64,000 nucleotides of DNA from Pleurotus ostreatus/Saccharomyces cerevisiae fusant (GCA_024196135.1 JAMQCK010000032.1:89199-153198), one strand, 5' to 3'. Counted from the stretch's first letter, positions 33,542 to 45,842 are shown. Program-made: numbers and translations. The notes: generated by a model from the sequence alone, not told the origin.

Positions 33542-36500
33542 TCAAACTCGCCTCCCCTTCTTCTCCTTCAGCCTCTGCCTTTCAGTAAACACATCCAAGA
33601 TCGCGTGCTTGTCGCCGCCCTCCGGCACCCGTTCAACAGTTTCCTTCATCCCAATGCCTCTTTCTTCCAACCCCTCTAACACCGGCCCATACACACTCCC
33701 ATCCGTCGCTCCCTCTACGCCGCGCACGCCAATCCTGCCGTCCAGGACCCCGAGTGCCGCTAACGCGACCGGGATCCCCACCGTACGTGCCATAGCTGAG
33801 TGGCGGTCGTTACCGTAAGCAACGAGCGTCGAGCGATACGTGCGCGCCGCCGAGCCAGCGTCCATTGTCCGGATCTCGTGCGTGAGCGCGACGATGTCTC
33901 TCTCGCCGGGGAGGAAGCGTAGCTTCGCTGTCAGGAGGTGCGCAAAGGCATCGAGAGGTGAGAGCGCTTCCGCAGGCAGAGGCGGCAGAGGCACATCGGT
34001 CCCAGCCGGCGCGCCGGGCACGATGCCCAGCCACTTCATGGCGTCGAGGAACTGATCGGCTTGCTGAGCGGAGACCGTCTGAGCGAGTGCTGAATCCACG
34101 TTCTCCGACGCGCCATCATGAATCGCGGAATACGCAGCCGGCACGAGGTCAGCCCACTTCTCCAGTCGAATGGACTCCGTGGTGTTGAGCAAGCCAAGCT
34201 TGTAGCACGTCCGCATGAGGTTGAAGAAGCCGGGATATCTGGGGATGGTCAACGCCATCAAATGACACAGTGCACATCCAACTCACCTCAGTGTACCGCG
34301 CAACATGGTCCCAATTTCCTGCGGCAGCCCGTACTGCGTGATATATTGCAGACTATCGCGGTTCGGCAGACCCTCAAACTCCAAGATCTCCTCCCCGTTC
34401 TTGACCGGGAACGCCGGGAAGTGGTTATCCAATACCTCCTGCCCCGCTTTTAGCGAATGTGTCTGCAGCATCGTCTGTCAGCCAACACCACCCTAAAGAA
34501 ATGCCGCTACTCACTTCCCCATCTAGCCTGAACAGTGCCGGATTCTGCGAGATCGCCGTAAGCGCCGCCCTCGGGCTCCAGCTGAACTTGTACTTGAACG
34601 GGTTGTTCGAGGCTTCCGGGGCAGGCAAGCCGCCGCAGAACGAGATGAACGACGTCGTCCGCTCGCCCTTAGTCTTGATCTCGTCGAGCAGGCGCATAGC
34701 GGAGCAGTGGTCGATGCCAGGGTCGAGGCCGATCTCGTTGAGCAAGAGTACGCCTGCGTCCTTGGCGCGCTGGTCGAGCGCGCGCATGGGGTCGGAAATG
34801 TAAGATGCAGTGACGAGGTGCTTCTTGTTCGCAATGCAAGCTTTGGCGACGACGGGATGGAGGGTGGCGGGGAGGAGGCTGCGTGAGATGCAGGTATTAG
34901 TCCAAAATCCTACGGACGGTATAGCAAACAGAAAGTCACCTTATGACCACATCCGCATCAGCTATCAAGGGTGCCACAGCACTCTCATCGGCCATGTCGA
35001 TGATGCGGTATTCAACGCTGGGATTCTCGGCTGCAAGTTTCTGGGCTTCCTGGGCGGAGTTGCTCGCTATGCGCCTGTCAGCACCTTACTGAGTACGCCA
35101 ACTCCATCGGACGACTTACCAATGACAAGCTGCACATCAGGCCGCGAGGCTATCGTCTCAACGGCCGGGCCAGCAACCATGCCACTCCCAAGCATCAGGA
35201 CGCGCTTCCTACGAAGCACGCCATGATCCTGAGTCGTAGCCGGAGTCAACCCAGCGGCCGAAGAATCAGTACTCGCGAACGCCGCCTCGCCCAGCCACGC
35301 GTGCGGCTCCGTGAGTTTGCCATCTCTCGCCACCACCGCCCGCTCGACCGCGTCCGAGAACCGCTCCTCGCGCTTCGCATAGTTGACGATGATATCCTCC
35401 ATATACGGGTATAAGACCGTGCTGAAGTGCATCGACGCGTCGAAGGGTAAAGAGGCCGGAAGGATGTCGACAGACATAATTGTCACGGGTGGTAGGGTCG
35501 GGTCCGCAGGATGCTCAATGTAGGTCGGGTGCGAAAGCGTGGTAGACTTCGTCATGAACTCGAGGCCACCCTGAAGGTGCAATGATCAGCATAGCTTCGG
35601 GGATAGTGCATGGCTAGCAGGCTCAGCCTGAACGCACCCCAATGTCACAGCTGATGTCCGCGATGTTCTGGAACCGGAAGCCAGGGTACGCACGAGCGAG
35701 GGAAAGCGCCTTGTCCAAATCCTCCTTCGTCATGAGGCGGGGGAAGCCAGGCTGCCAGCCGACGCCATTGATGAACATGGTAAGGTAGGGCGCGACCTTT
35801 GCGAGGAGTCAAGGTAAGTAGAAGCTGGACAAGCGCGTAAGAATACGACCCACCTGCTCCGCGAATTTAGACGAGTATAGCTTAGGCGACTCATAATAAG
35901 ATGAACGATCGTATATGCCTCCGTCCTGGCGGATGAGGTAGTCCTGTGGTTGAGCGTGATATATGTACACCTACGTAAGGTACGTTAGTGGGATACCTCA
36001 TTCCGAAGCCACCGTCACTCACCTTCTTGTGATCCACAGCGTCAGAACCCTGGAGTAATTGCGGTAGTTGTTCGACGGTGACCATGTCGTGAGGAAGATC
36101 CTTGAGAACCGATAATGCACCCTTGGAGACCAGACCAGATCTAGAAGCGGTGTTACGCGGTGTGCGAAGTAGGAAGACAGTCCGGCGTACCCAGTGAGAC
36201 CGACGATAATAGGGCCGAGTTGCTTGGGTATTCCGTTCTCCGCGATCATGGTGGACGTGTGATGGAAGGCCGTCTTGAGGGTTGCCAGCGTGGGCTGAGA
36301 CTGAGGACGAGGAGAGTACTATGCATTGATGTGAGACTTAGGATGGGGGGAGGGACGCGCTTCAGTACTTACGAGGAACGGTGTCGCATAGCCCTTCTCC
36401 AGAAGTGAAAGTCCCAAAGAATGAAAAGCCTCAAAGGCGCCAGCAACTGAATGTCTGATGTGAACGAACGAGGAGGAGCATGACCATTGGATGGAACTGA

Positions 36501-37050
36501 CCACCAGCGAAATGTCCGAACCCAACCGTGCGCTTGCCCTCATCGTTGACAAGCAATTCATAGTCGATCAATGTGGCCGGCTTGACGTGCTTGTCTTCGT
36601 TCTGTCCACGCAAGAACTTTCGTAGCAACGGCATGTTATATGCTTGCCCCTTGGTCGTATGCGAGAACATGAGGGAGACACGAGCAGCAATCGAATCGTC
36701 CTTCGGCGAGGCAACACCATCGGTGAACACTTCCTCAAGGGGCGGCTCCTTCACTCCAAGGATGATATGCGCCTGCGAGAGATCGTCCACGACTTGTGCG
36801 CCAGCCTGTACCCATGGCTCAGTCGCTGATCATGAGATAGGGGCGGGCGACGCACCTCAGTATACTGCTCCTCCGTGAAGAAGCGACGCGTGCATCGCTG
36901 GACCTGCACTTTCAGATCCTTGTGCTTCTCGAGGAGCTGCCTGACGTGCGCGGGAACCAGGGGAGAGCGCCGTTCCCAGATACGCGCGGGGTCCTCCCTG
37001 CGGATGCCCAGTACGAGGGGCCGCTTGAGCCCAGCGACCAGCGACGACAT
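33542..37050 (-). CDS. Fused lysine-ketoglutarate reductase / saccharopine dehydrogenase
   Basis: Both lysine-saccharopine enzymes in one chain. Start ATG 37050 ([20 protein letters not shown]); an upstream in-frame ATG (37125) would add a basic leader. The N-terminal half is the LKR part: [59 protein letters not shown] and FGHFAGG. Then [17 protein letters not shown] NAD(P) sequence, [20 protein letters not shown], a second Rossmann motif [76 protein letters not shown] and a C-terminal [20 protein letters not shown]. About ten short introns; estimated near 1000 residues. It interconverts lysine plus 2-oxoglutarate, saccharopine, and glutamate plus aminoadipate semialdehyde. Budding yeast splits these into LYS1 and LYS9; the fused form is the plant and animal (AASS) layout, usually catabolic and mitochondrial. 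Confidence 0.9.
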
Positions 37051-37565
37051 GGTGGCTGAGGACAAGCACAGTCGACCCCGGGCGCCCTTAACCGCACACA
37101 TTCCCGGGCGGAACTTGATGATCATATGTCGTTTCCGGGGTGCACGAGTCTCGCGATGTGCGCGACGCCGTGGCGTTCGCGACTGCTAAGAAACGTAACT
37201 TGGCACGCGTCTATACGCGTTAGGTCGCGCCAAGATGGAGTTTAGGGCGAGGAGAACGACATCAGAGTTCCGGGTCAAGCAGCGAGCGCGTCGTCGGACG
37301 CGATGAGCAGCCCTTGTCTTTGGCGCCGGACTCCGCGGAAGCAGATCTAGACGCGGCACGTGGACGCACGTGTGCAGTGGACCCACAACCGCCCATGTTT
37401 GACTTGCACGGTCCCAAAAATTCCATATATGAGCTCAGAAGGCAGTGTACACACGCGGTGGAGAGACAAGATCTCGTGTCCCATGAGCAGTGAATCTTCT
37501 ATACAGGAAGTACGTCGGTGGTGTTGTACTGCCGCGCTAGTACTGTCACGAACGCTGTGCGGAGT
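37051..37565. other. Intergenic, AASS promoter and gpi1 3' flank
   Basis: About 510 bp upstream of the AASS start. The first 75 bp are in frame with AASS and could encode an N-terminal extension. Otherwise I see no gene. Confidence 0.4.
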
Positions 37566-39839
37566 TCATTCCTCCGTCGCCCTCGGTTCATTGATCTTGT
37601 CGTAGCGGATAGAGTACCGCGGGATTGCATCGAGGAAGCGACCGGCAAGAACATGTCGGAGAAGTCGAACAGGATTATAATGCGCGGCTAGCCGCTTCGA
37701 CAGGCCAACTGACGAAATTCATCAGCGCTTCCGCCGAGTGAGACCGCTTGCACGCCCTTACCGTACTGAAAGAAGATCGATGAGAGCGGTACGGGCTGAT
37801 TCTGCAGCATTGCGAAGTCAGACTTTGGTCGCAGTAAGAGGCAAGTGATTTACCTGCACGATAAGCTGATATGTGCCTGGTTTTGTGGCAAAGTAAATTC
37901 CACCTGTTGCGCACGTTCATAAGGGTCCGTACCACATGAAAACCCAGGAGTATCTTACCTGGAAGCCTCCACGGATCCTTTATCCGCAACATAAGGGCAA
38001 ACAGTGGGAAATGGTTAATGAAGGCTAGCAACGTTTCCAGGCCGGCATAGAGCGAGATGATACCCAGCCGCACCTAGGGCATGTCAGATAAGAGTAAAGG
38101 TCACAAAGTCCGGCTTACCGCAGCGAATACGGCGTGATACGCCAGCACAGTCGGAAAAAGGAAGGCCAGGAGCGTGAAGAGCACGGTCCCAAAAAGCAGC
38201 TGGTCGATGTCGTACTCCCAGGAGTCAGTGCGGGCACGCAGGACGTTGAAGCGCTTCCCTATCGTCGTCGTCTGAGTAAATTGACACTGCGTGAAAGTGC
38301 AGCGCTACGTACCTCGGAATAAATTCCACAACGATCCGGCGGTCTTGAGCATGCGGGAGTAAATGGCGTTCGACACTGTATAGCATACATAGGTATGCAC
38401 AGTCGCCAAAGCAAGGAGGTCGGACACAATGCTGATGGAAAATGATACGCCGAGAAAGCTGGCGACGCCTGTCGCGTATATGACCAGTGGAAGGAAGGAA
38501 GAGGTGCGGCTTAGGAGACCTGAAGAACGCTTGAGACGGGCCATAATATGTCAAGGACGTACTTACCACCCCAAGCCGAGATGATCTCGCTGAACGAATG
38601 GGCGTAAAAGCGACTGAGCTCCGTGTTGAGTTTTAAGCCTGCTGGCCACGAGTCCAGCCAATGTAAGACCCAAATCAGACGAGTAACAAGGAAGTCCTGG
38701 GCCGGAATTAGCGAGCGCTAAGCATGTATCAGCCTCACCCACCTGGACGACACGGTTGAGCATTTTCGCAAGGATTGCGTGGTTCTCGCACAGAAAGGAG
38801 CCGACAGCGATGCCGACCGTAATGTCGTTGACGATGAGCCAGACAATGTTGAAGAAGCTGTTTGCTCGTTAGACACAATGCCATCCAATAAGATCTCACG
38901 ACCAACTTCGTATACCGCCCAGCCAGCACCGGCACCGCTACGCCGCCCTCTCCAGCCAGCGACCCAGCCTCTCTGACGAAGAACTGCGCCTGCTCGGACC
39001 GCACGTCGATTTGCTGAGCTGAAAACCATTGAGCACGCTCAGCCGTGTAGTCGTCAATATAATGGACGTATCCTTACCTATCAGCAGAATATCCGAAGCC
39101 TTCCACAAAAGCAGCGGTGCGCTACAAATCCACCTCGCTATCTGCGAAGCGAGCAAGATATATGGTGCCAGGCTGCGCGCTATGGTCGACGCGAGAGCCC
39201 ATACGAGAGGCTCTCTCGTCCCGCGGGTTCTCCTGGGCATCAGGGCGCGCTGCACAGCGTCGTCAACAGTCCATGCTCGGTTAAACTAGAAAGGGGGACG
39301 CTTCAGTTAGAGTGAGACTGCTGTACGGGAGGCAAGACCGACTTTCTCGATGATGAGCTCGTCTATTCCCGCAGACGCCTTCCGAATTTGAGCAGGACCA
39401 GGAGCAAGATGACTTGGCGGAAGGGCTCCGGGCGGCGTAAGGCAATGATATCGAAGCGTCACTGGCTTATGGCGACGGTAGAGGATGATGTTGTAGGGCC
39501 TCAGCAATCCATTTAGTTCGAGCGGTACAAACAGAAGTCGGGAAGCTTACTTCGAAGAGTCCAATTGCAGTTCCGGAACCCAGGAACCCTTCGCAAAAGA
39601 GCAGCTTCCAAGTACTCGTGGAGGATCCGGTCGCAAGGTGAGCAAGATATCGTCAAGCTTTGGGGTATTCTCCTCCTTATTTGGTGTCTGATTTGGCATC
39701 TGAATTCTGTATTTGCCACTTCTGAGGACAAACCGACCTTCGAAAGTACGCCTGCGATGCACCAGACGGCAGGACTCGACCAGCCAAGGACCGTGCCGGA
39801 GTGTCGAACGTCGTCCGGCCAAAATATAGACAGAGACAT
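37566..39839 (-). CDS. gpi1: Gpi1/PIG-Q, GPI-GlcNAc transferase subunit
   Basis: Subunit of the ER complex that adds GlcNAc to phosphatidylinositol, the first step of GPI-anchor synthesis. Start at 39839 ([20 protein letters not shown]). The hallmark [20 protein letters not shown] is followed by several hydrophobic segments ([39 protein letters not shown]), the [13 protein letters not shown] loop, [30 protein letters not shown], and [16 protein letters not shown]. The end is reached through two small introns, giving [13 protein letters not shown] and then [16 protein letters not shown], ending NEPRATEE at 37568. Reading through the last intron would wrongly truncate it. About ten introns; family length is normal. 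Confidence 0.88.
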
Positions 39840-40212
39840 AACCTCTATGCTTTTTTCTCTATCGAGATATCTGCTGGAAAGCCTGCTGAGATGAGCCTCC
39901 CCCGAACTTGAAGTTCGCGTTCAAGGCGGAACTGTGACAGTGACATTGTCATCGTGATGACATTGGCAGCTCGCGTGGCGGTCAGTCACGTTCACAAGTT
40001 GTCCCACACCATCGCCACCGTTCTGACTTTCTCTGTATCTATTGCTCATTGCTTGCGACCTGACTTCTGCGCGAAATACAATGACTGAACAAAGTGAAAA
40101 CACCGAGTCTGGGGACAAAGTCATAGGCTGACCTGCCGTCCAGCACCATACGCGGCCGCTGCCCGAGTGCCTCTAATCAAGTCACCAAGTCTCCGAGTAC
40201 CGCAAGCGGTAA
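39840..40212. promoter_or_regulatory. Divergent region gpi1 / short unknown gene, with small palindromes
   Basis: About 370 bp between divergent starts. It contains the odd-centred palindrome TGACATTGTCA (39941-39951) with a near repeat TGATGACATTGG just downstream, and an inverted CTTGAA...TTCAAG (39907-39925). These could be dimeric transcription-factor sites; this is inference from symmetry. Confidence 0.35.
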
Positions 40213-40695
40213 ATGTCCATCTCCGTCTCGGGCTTGCCTATCTCACAGCCTGAGCAGATCCAGCTGCCACCAGATATCCACCCGTTGCCCGACTCCGTAA
40301 CAGCCTACGTACGTTCCGCCACAGCTTGCTGCCAGAGGTCCTAATTAACATCCGGTCAGTTTGTCTATCCATTCACCCTAGAGGCTCAAGTTATCGCCGC
40401 GGAGAGTGCGCGGCGTGGGAGCCTCGCCGCCGACGCTGCCCGACACGAACGGTACCTCCGAGACCGAGAGGACGAGAAGCTGCGCCGGAGGAAGGAAGCA
40501 CTCAGGCGCGTCGCGCCTGGATTCGACCCCGACGCTGTCTTGGTCCCCACGAAGACAGGACAGACTCAGGGCAACACAACATTGGGGGAGTCGTCGGCAC
40601 CGACTGGTCACCAACGGTCACGGTCCGTAATGGACGACCTCGTAGATCAACTGGCCCAAATGGAGGCATCGAGTGGGAAGACTGGGGACTCCTGA
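40213..40695 (+). CDS. Short hypothetical fungal protein, coiled-coil region
   Basis: Two exons; ATG 40213 (MSISVSGLPISQPEQIQLPP). An intron starts at 40311 and ends in CAG before FVYPFTLEAQVIAAESARRG. The second exon is helical and highly charged (RHERYLRDREDEKLRRRKEA), probably a coiled coil, then RRVAPGFDPDAVLVPTKTG and a Ser/Thr/Gln-rich tail with DDLVDQLAQMEASSGKTGDS. About 140 residues, no membrane segment or signal peptide. I do not recognise the family; a small adaptor or complex subunit is possible. Confidence 0.65.
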
Positions 40696-41393
40696 GGATT
40701 TCGCCGAGATATGCGGATGGATTGTTTCTCGGACATCGTTCCTACGTACGTCCCGACGTGGTTAACTGGAATTTCTGGATATCAATGGTCACTTCGGTTT
40801 AGCTGAATGATCCCGGCCAGCATCGAGCTTAGCGGCATCGGCAGCCATCTTAGCTTCGCAGCAACCCTCTCCGAATCGGACTCAAGACCCCATGCGAACC
40901 TCGTCTGCATGTTGAAACTTTACCCCGGCTCTGGGTTCGCGACATCGCATAGGTCGATTGGCCTACCCATCTGTGCTCCGTCCGGATGACCCGTCCATTG
41001 AGCAGACAGCTTGCGCTTATCATTCCCCGACGGCCGGCCCCATGCTACTCACGCCGTTCATTTCATCCCGCCCTTCACCCATTGATCCTCGTCGGTGATT
41101 GATCTCAACCGACGCTTGTTCCACACCCCACCCTTCCGCGACCCATACTCGTGTTCTACGAATACACCGACCAGTCATGAGCTTGGCACATTACACTTAG
41201 GATGACGGATACGGCGAGGCGGCGGCCATCGATTTGAATGCGATCCTAGAGGCGTTGCTATACCATTGCGTCTCTCGGCCCCTTTAACCTCCGTCCTTGG
41301 GGTGTCCCCGCGCCATTCAGGGCTGGACCCAGGGCCGCACGTCCGACCATATAAACTACAGTCAACATTGCTCTTGCCATTTACGACCTCACA
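40696..41393. other. Intergenic, 3' flank of unknown gene and P450 promoter
   Basis: About 700 bp. Apart from the TATA box listed separately, I see no gene or repeat. Small open frames here have no coding character. Confidence 0.4.
41350..41355 (+). promoter_or_regulatory. TATA box of the P450 gene
   Basis: TATAAA stands 38 bp before the P450 ATG (41394), which implies a very short 5' leader. The ATG has C at -3 and A at -1 (tcacaATGG). A strong TATA box fits an inducible gene. Confidence 0.5.
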
Positions 41394-43554
41394 ATGGCCC
41401 ACCCCGCGAGCAGATACCATCGTCGCGTCCTGCGCGAACTGGCCTACTTTGCGCTCCTGCCCATCATCACTACCCATCTCCTCCTGCGATGGCGGTCCGT
41501 CAGTCTGGGAGCGCTAACAGTCCCAGCATATGCTCTCGCTGTCGCGACCTGGATCACCATCAATCAACTCCGCTCATCCTGCGTACAAGTCCTCGAGCAG
41601 CGTAATCTGGGCGCTCGCCCAATCCCTTGCGTAAACGGGCGGCTCCCCGGAAACCTCGACGTCCTATTCCGCATGATGAAGGCTTTCAAAAACAGCTACG
41701 TTCTGGATGTATATCTTCAGCTCTTCAAGGAGTACAACACTACTACGCTCAACCTGCGGATTCTATGGGTGGACAATGTGAGCGGCCCACGGCAATTTCA
41801 GACGCACGCTGACAAGTTCGATAGATCATCACGATGGATCAGGAGCACTCGAAGTTCATATTGGCTACGGGCTTTCAGAATTTTTGGCGAGGTCTGGCAC
41901 AGAAAGAGCGCATGTGAGCATCGTCGCCAATGTCGATTTACTTCTGTCTGACTGATACCTTTGATAGGGAAACATTCCTAGGCGAAGGCATCTTCAATCG
42001 AGACGATGAGGTGAGCACCTCATAATTTCACTTTTGCTGTGGCTAACGCGCTCCCTAGCCTTGGAAGATGGTGATCTCATCGCTGCATCGATTATCGTAG
42101 TACTCACGAAACCCCTAGCACCGCGCGGTAGCCCGCCCCTTCTTCGCTCGCGACCGCATATCCGACCTCGACACCTTCGAGCGGTACACGCAGCGCACTC
42201 TCAGCATCTTATCCGACGCCACCACCAAGGACCAGCCCATCGATGTCCAAGATCTCTTCTCGCGATTCGCTCTAGACGCGACCTCCGAATTCCTCTTCGG
42301 CAGCTCCTTCGACACACTCGCGGGCGAACGGCCTATCGCCGGGGTCGCGGGCTTGGGGCCTAAGGGCGCTACCGCCGGCGACCCCTTTGGGTCCTTCGTG
42401 CAGGCCTTCGAGGCGGCGCAGGTTACCTGCACTACACGCGCCCGCGTCGGGCATTTCTGGCCACTGCTGGAGCCATTTCACGACGCCAATCGTGAGAACG
42501 CAGAGCATATCCGACAATGGTTGGATCCTCTCGCTGAGCGCGCGCTCCGAGACAAGGCCCGGCGAGAAGGCGTCAACAGCCCGGTCGCGGAGAGGAACTT
42601 CTTGGAGCACCTTGTCGAGAGTACCGATGGTGCGGTTTTGTGTTCGCCTCGGAGACTATTGTTGGCTGACGTCTGCAGACCGTGTCATCATACGCGATCA
42701 GCTCCTGAGCATGCTACTGGCGGCGCGGGACACCGTAAGTGACGCCGCCCTTCATTATGAGTAGTAGCTGATGATGGGACAGACCGCCTGCCTCCTCACC
42801 TTCGTGGTCTACTTCCTGACCTTGCACGACGACGTCCTCGCCAAGTTGCGAGCCGAGGTCCTCGCTGTCTGCGGACAGAACGGCTCTCCCTCGATCTCAC
42901 AGCTCCGCTCACTCAAGTACACCCGCGCCATTCTCAACGAGACACTACGTCTCTTCCCGCCCGTTCCGCTCAACATTCGCGAGACGCGCGAAACGCCATG
43001 CGTCTTTCCCCCTTCTCGGACAGCGACTGATCCTCGCCCTCTATATGTCCCCAAGCATACGTCTGTAGTGTACCTACCCCTTCTGATACAACGGGATTCG
43101 GAGCTTTGGGGCCCCGATGCAGACGTCTTTGACCCGGAACGGTGGATGGACGACCGCCTGGGGCGTTATGTTCAGGATCCTGCGATGTTCGCACCATTCA
43201 GTGCAGGTCCGCGGATTGTAGGTGTGATCATCACAGGCTGAACTACAAACTGACGACGCTCACAGTGTATCGGGCAAAATTACGCCTACAACCACGCGAC
43301 ATACTTTCTGGTCAGACTGATACAGAGATTTGACACGTTCGCGCTGGCTTCGGACGCTCAGCCCGCTGGATCTCTCCCTCCGGAGGAGTGGAAACTACGC
43401 GAGGGGCGTCAACGATATGAACGCATCTGGCCGTCAAACGCTATGACATTATTCGTCAAGGTATGATTGCATTGGGCAGGCTTATTCATTGTACTCACGC
43501 ATCCTGCCTCAGGGCGGGCTCTGGGTCAGGATGTTCAAACGTTCCCCGCAGTAA
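41394..43554 (+). CDS. Cytochrome P450 monooxygenase, CYP63/CYP52-like
   Basis: ER-anchored haem-thiolate monooxygenase. ATG 41394 opens a basic tail and hydrophobic anchor (ELAYFALLPIITTHLLLRW). Then NFWRGLAQKER, FLGEGIFNRDDE, HRAVARPFFARDRISDLDTF, SRFALDATSEFLFGSSFDTL, the I-helix LLSMLLAARDT with T at the exon edge, the ExxR motif NETLRLFPPVPLNIRET, the PERW block in DVFDPERWMDDR, and the haem loop FSAGPRI/CIGQNYAYN split by an intron, with Cys as fifth haem ligand. It ends FVKGGLWVRMFKRSPQ. About ten introns, including one that isolates a 12-nt exon (42059-42070). Related enzymes hydroxylate alkanes, fatty acids or xenobiotics; the substrate here is unknown. Confidence 0.9.
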
Positions 43555-44313
43555 GCAACTCCTCAGAAATGTACCATATTACGTGAGATCGATATTCTTG
43601 TACTTACAGCCCTTTGCGCTATTCTGCGCAACGATCTGCGGAATGTTATGTTTGGTTTCAGCCTCGCGGCAGCGCCATCCCCCCTCTCTCTCCTTCTAAA
43701 GCACTCTAGAAAGCACATGTATGCTGCATCGTGGCTCTCAACTGCTTGCTTAGATCAAAGCTGGAGGCCTCAGATTCAGGGAAGAGCAGTCCGCGGCCGA
43801 GCGACTTCTGTGCGTCCATACGCGGCTCTCGGACTGACTTCTGGCGCAGACAAGCTCAATCGATTCCACGTTCCGTAGCTATACCCTTAATGCTTTCTCC
43901 ACAGAGCAGATATCAAAGGCCCTAGGAAATCAGTATACACTTTATTCATCGCCAATCCGAATTGGCCAAGGAAAGGACGAGAGAAACCAAACATGTCACA
44001 CCGCAATTTGTTGCGATGATTCCGCGTAACAGCGCAGAACATTGTAACGGCCGGTGGCTTGATTCCACGACGCTTGAATCACAGAATACGAATTTCCGAT
44101 GCTTGGAAGCTTGCACTAGCGCTTTCCATCTGACCCCCTTTCTGCGACGCGAGCCTTTGATTGTGGCGGTCTCCTTCCATTTATGGAATATCCGGAGTTG
44201 AGTCGCCTTCCAGATTACCCACGCCCCTTGTCCCATTCTTCCATCGCGTACGCGTCAGATCGCCCGTTAGTCGACATACATCCTTGATCTCCACCGAAAA
44301 AAAAAACCCGAAG
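43555..44313. promoter_or_regulatory. Intergenic and promoter of the HNH gene, inverted CCAAT pair
   Basis: About 760 bp with no gene. An inverted pair GCCAAT...ATTGGC (43951-43966, 4-nt spacer) lies about 350 bp before the downstream ATG and could bind a CCAAT factor. A run of ten A lies just before the ATG (about 44297-44306). Confidence 0.35.
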
Positions 44314-45842
44314 ATGTCTGAATCATGGTCGCCCACCGCCCTCCCCGATGCAAACGATGTTCCACAGCTTGAAGATCCGCGCGGCTACGAGAAAGTCCTC
44401 GCTATCGAACGCCGGTATTCGTCGGAACTTGGCGACCTGCCAACTCACGCGACCATCAGCGTGCGGGTCGTTCTCGAGACATCCATCATGTACCTCCGCG
44501 TAATCGGGTGGTGCTACGTTTACCTGCACCTATCGTGTCGTCCGTCCTTGACACGGTGGGTTTTGTCGAGTGAGGATGACAGTACCGTAGTCGACCTAGG
44601 GCGTTTTCTCTGCCAACATTATCTCCGCGCATGTACGTTCCTTCTGTATGACGTCGATCAGGCGGTTCACACTCAACAGTCCGGAAGAACAAGGGTCCAA
44701 CTCCCGCCGATAGTTCTCATCCATCTCGCAGTTCCTTCGATCGCCGTCGCGACGCTCTTGAACGCGAACTAATTTCAACACCGCACGACCACCGCACAGC
44801 GCGGAGACGCGTGAGCACAATCATCCGAATCCTCTGCTGCCTCGTCTGATCATTCACACAAGGCGCTCGAACGCGACAACGACCAATGCGTCATCACAAA
44901 GCGGTTCTACGCTAAATCGTCATTGTTCCGTGATCAAACCCCACTGGCTACCAAGAAAGCTATCTTACAGTCGGCAACGGCGCTAGAAGGGGGCCAGAAG
45001 TACGAAGACCTTGGAGACGAACCTTGGTACGCCTTAGCTGCGTGTGTGCTGCAATGTGCACACATTCTAAGCGAATCGACGAACATGAACATTGGCACCG
45101 ATAATTACAAAAAGGTGTGTAAGCAGATACCTTCATTACGGTCACCTCTGACCTGCTTTGTAGGCATGGGCGGCGTCTGTCTGGGGCATTTTGGAATGCT
45201 TCGGTCATGGCGAGCTTCTGGAGGAATTGCAGGGTTCGAGCGTGCACAGGTTGGAGAACGTCATGTCCATGAATCCAGAATGGCACGAACACTTTGACAC
45301 GCTGGAGATGTGGCTGGACCATGTCGTATGTATGCCTGTCGCCCTTGCGAAAATGTGCTCACTGTTAACCTCAGGAAGACCATCGGTACCGCGTGTGTGT
45401 AAGGAAGGGGATGAGGGGTCTTCTGCGACACGTATATTCTCCGGACGGCATAATCGAATTTACTACGCCGAACGAGAAGGTATATCCACTACCGTCTCGC
45501 AAGTATATCGGGCTGCATGCTGCGGCTTGTAAGGTCGCTCACATGTCTGGTGCCGCCGAGCATTTCCAGAAAATAGACCGGGCACTGGAAGAGGATGGGG
45601 TACTGGCAGAGGACGGTCATCAGATGTATGTGCTGGAGGATCGCTTGCGACAAGTGGCTGTATGTAGAGACGTCCTATTTGCAGCGTGTCATCGGTATCT
45701 TGTGATCGTTATTCAGTCGCTTACCTTGACAAGGTGGGTGGCACAGGATCTCGCAAACCTTCATGCCAGGAAAGAGTCATGCCAAGAAACTCCTATTCCT
45801 CGTCCTCCGTCACATCGTCGACTGGCTCAGGTACTAGAGTGA
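44314..45842 (+). CDS. HNH-nuclease-domain protein of the mushroom type
   Basis: Several exons; ATG 44314 (MSESWSPTALPDANDVPQLE). The nuclease core is ALERDNDQCVITKRFYAKSS, then VLQCAHILSESTN, then SSVHRLENVMSMNPEWHEHF, followed by EFTTPNEKVYPLPSRKYIGL, HAAACKVAHMSGAAEHFQKI and a helical end. The CxxT...AHI...LEN spacing matches HNH proteins that are numerous in Agaricomycete genomes; a His and Asn of the beta-beta-alpha-metal fold are present. The most likely last intron (GTATGT..CAG) gives an end QVASLTLTRWVAQDLA and a stop at 45842, which overlaps the 3' end of the convergent gene by 50 bp. Biological role is unknown; DNA cleavage is inferred from the fold. Confidence 0.72.

Noticed and set aside
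36019..36249. Small independent membrane protein in the AASS region
   Set aside because: It is an internal AASS exon ([12 protein letters not shown]) read into the next intron.
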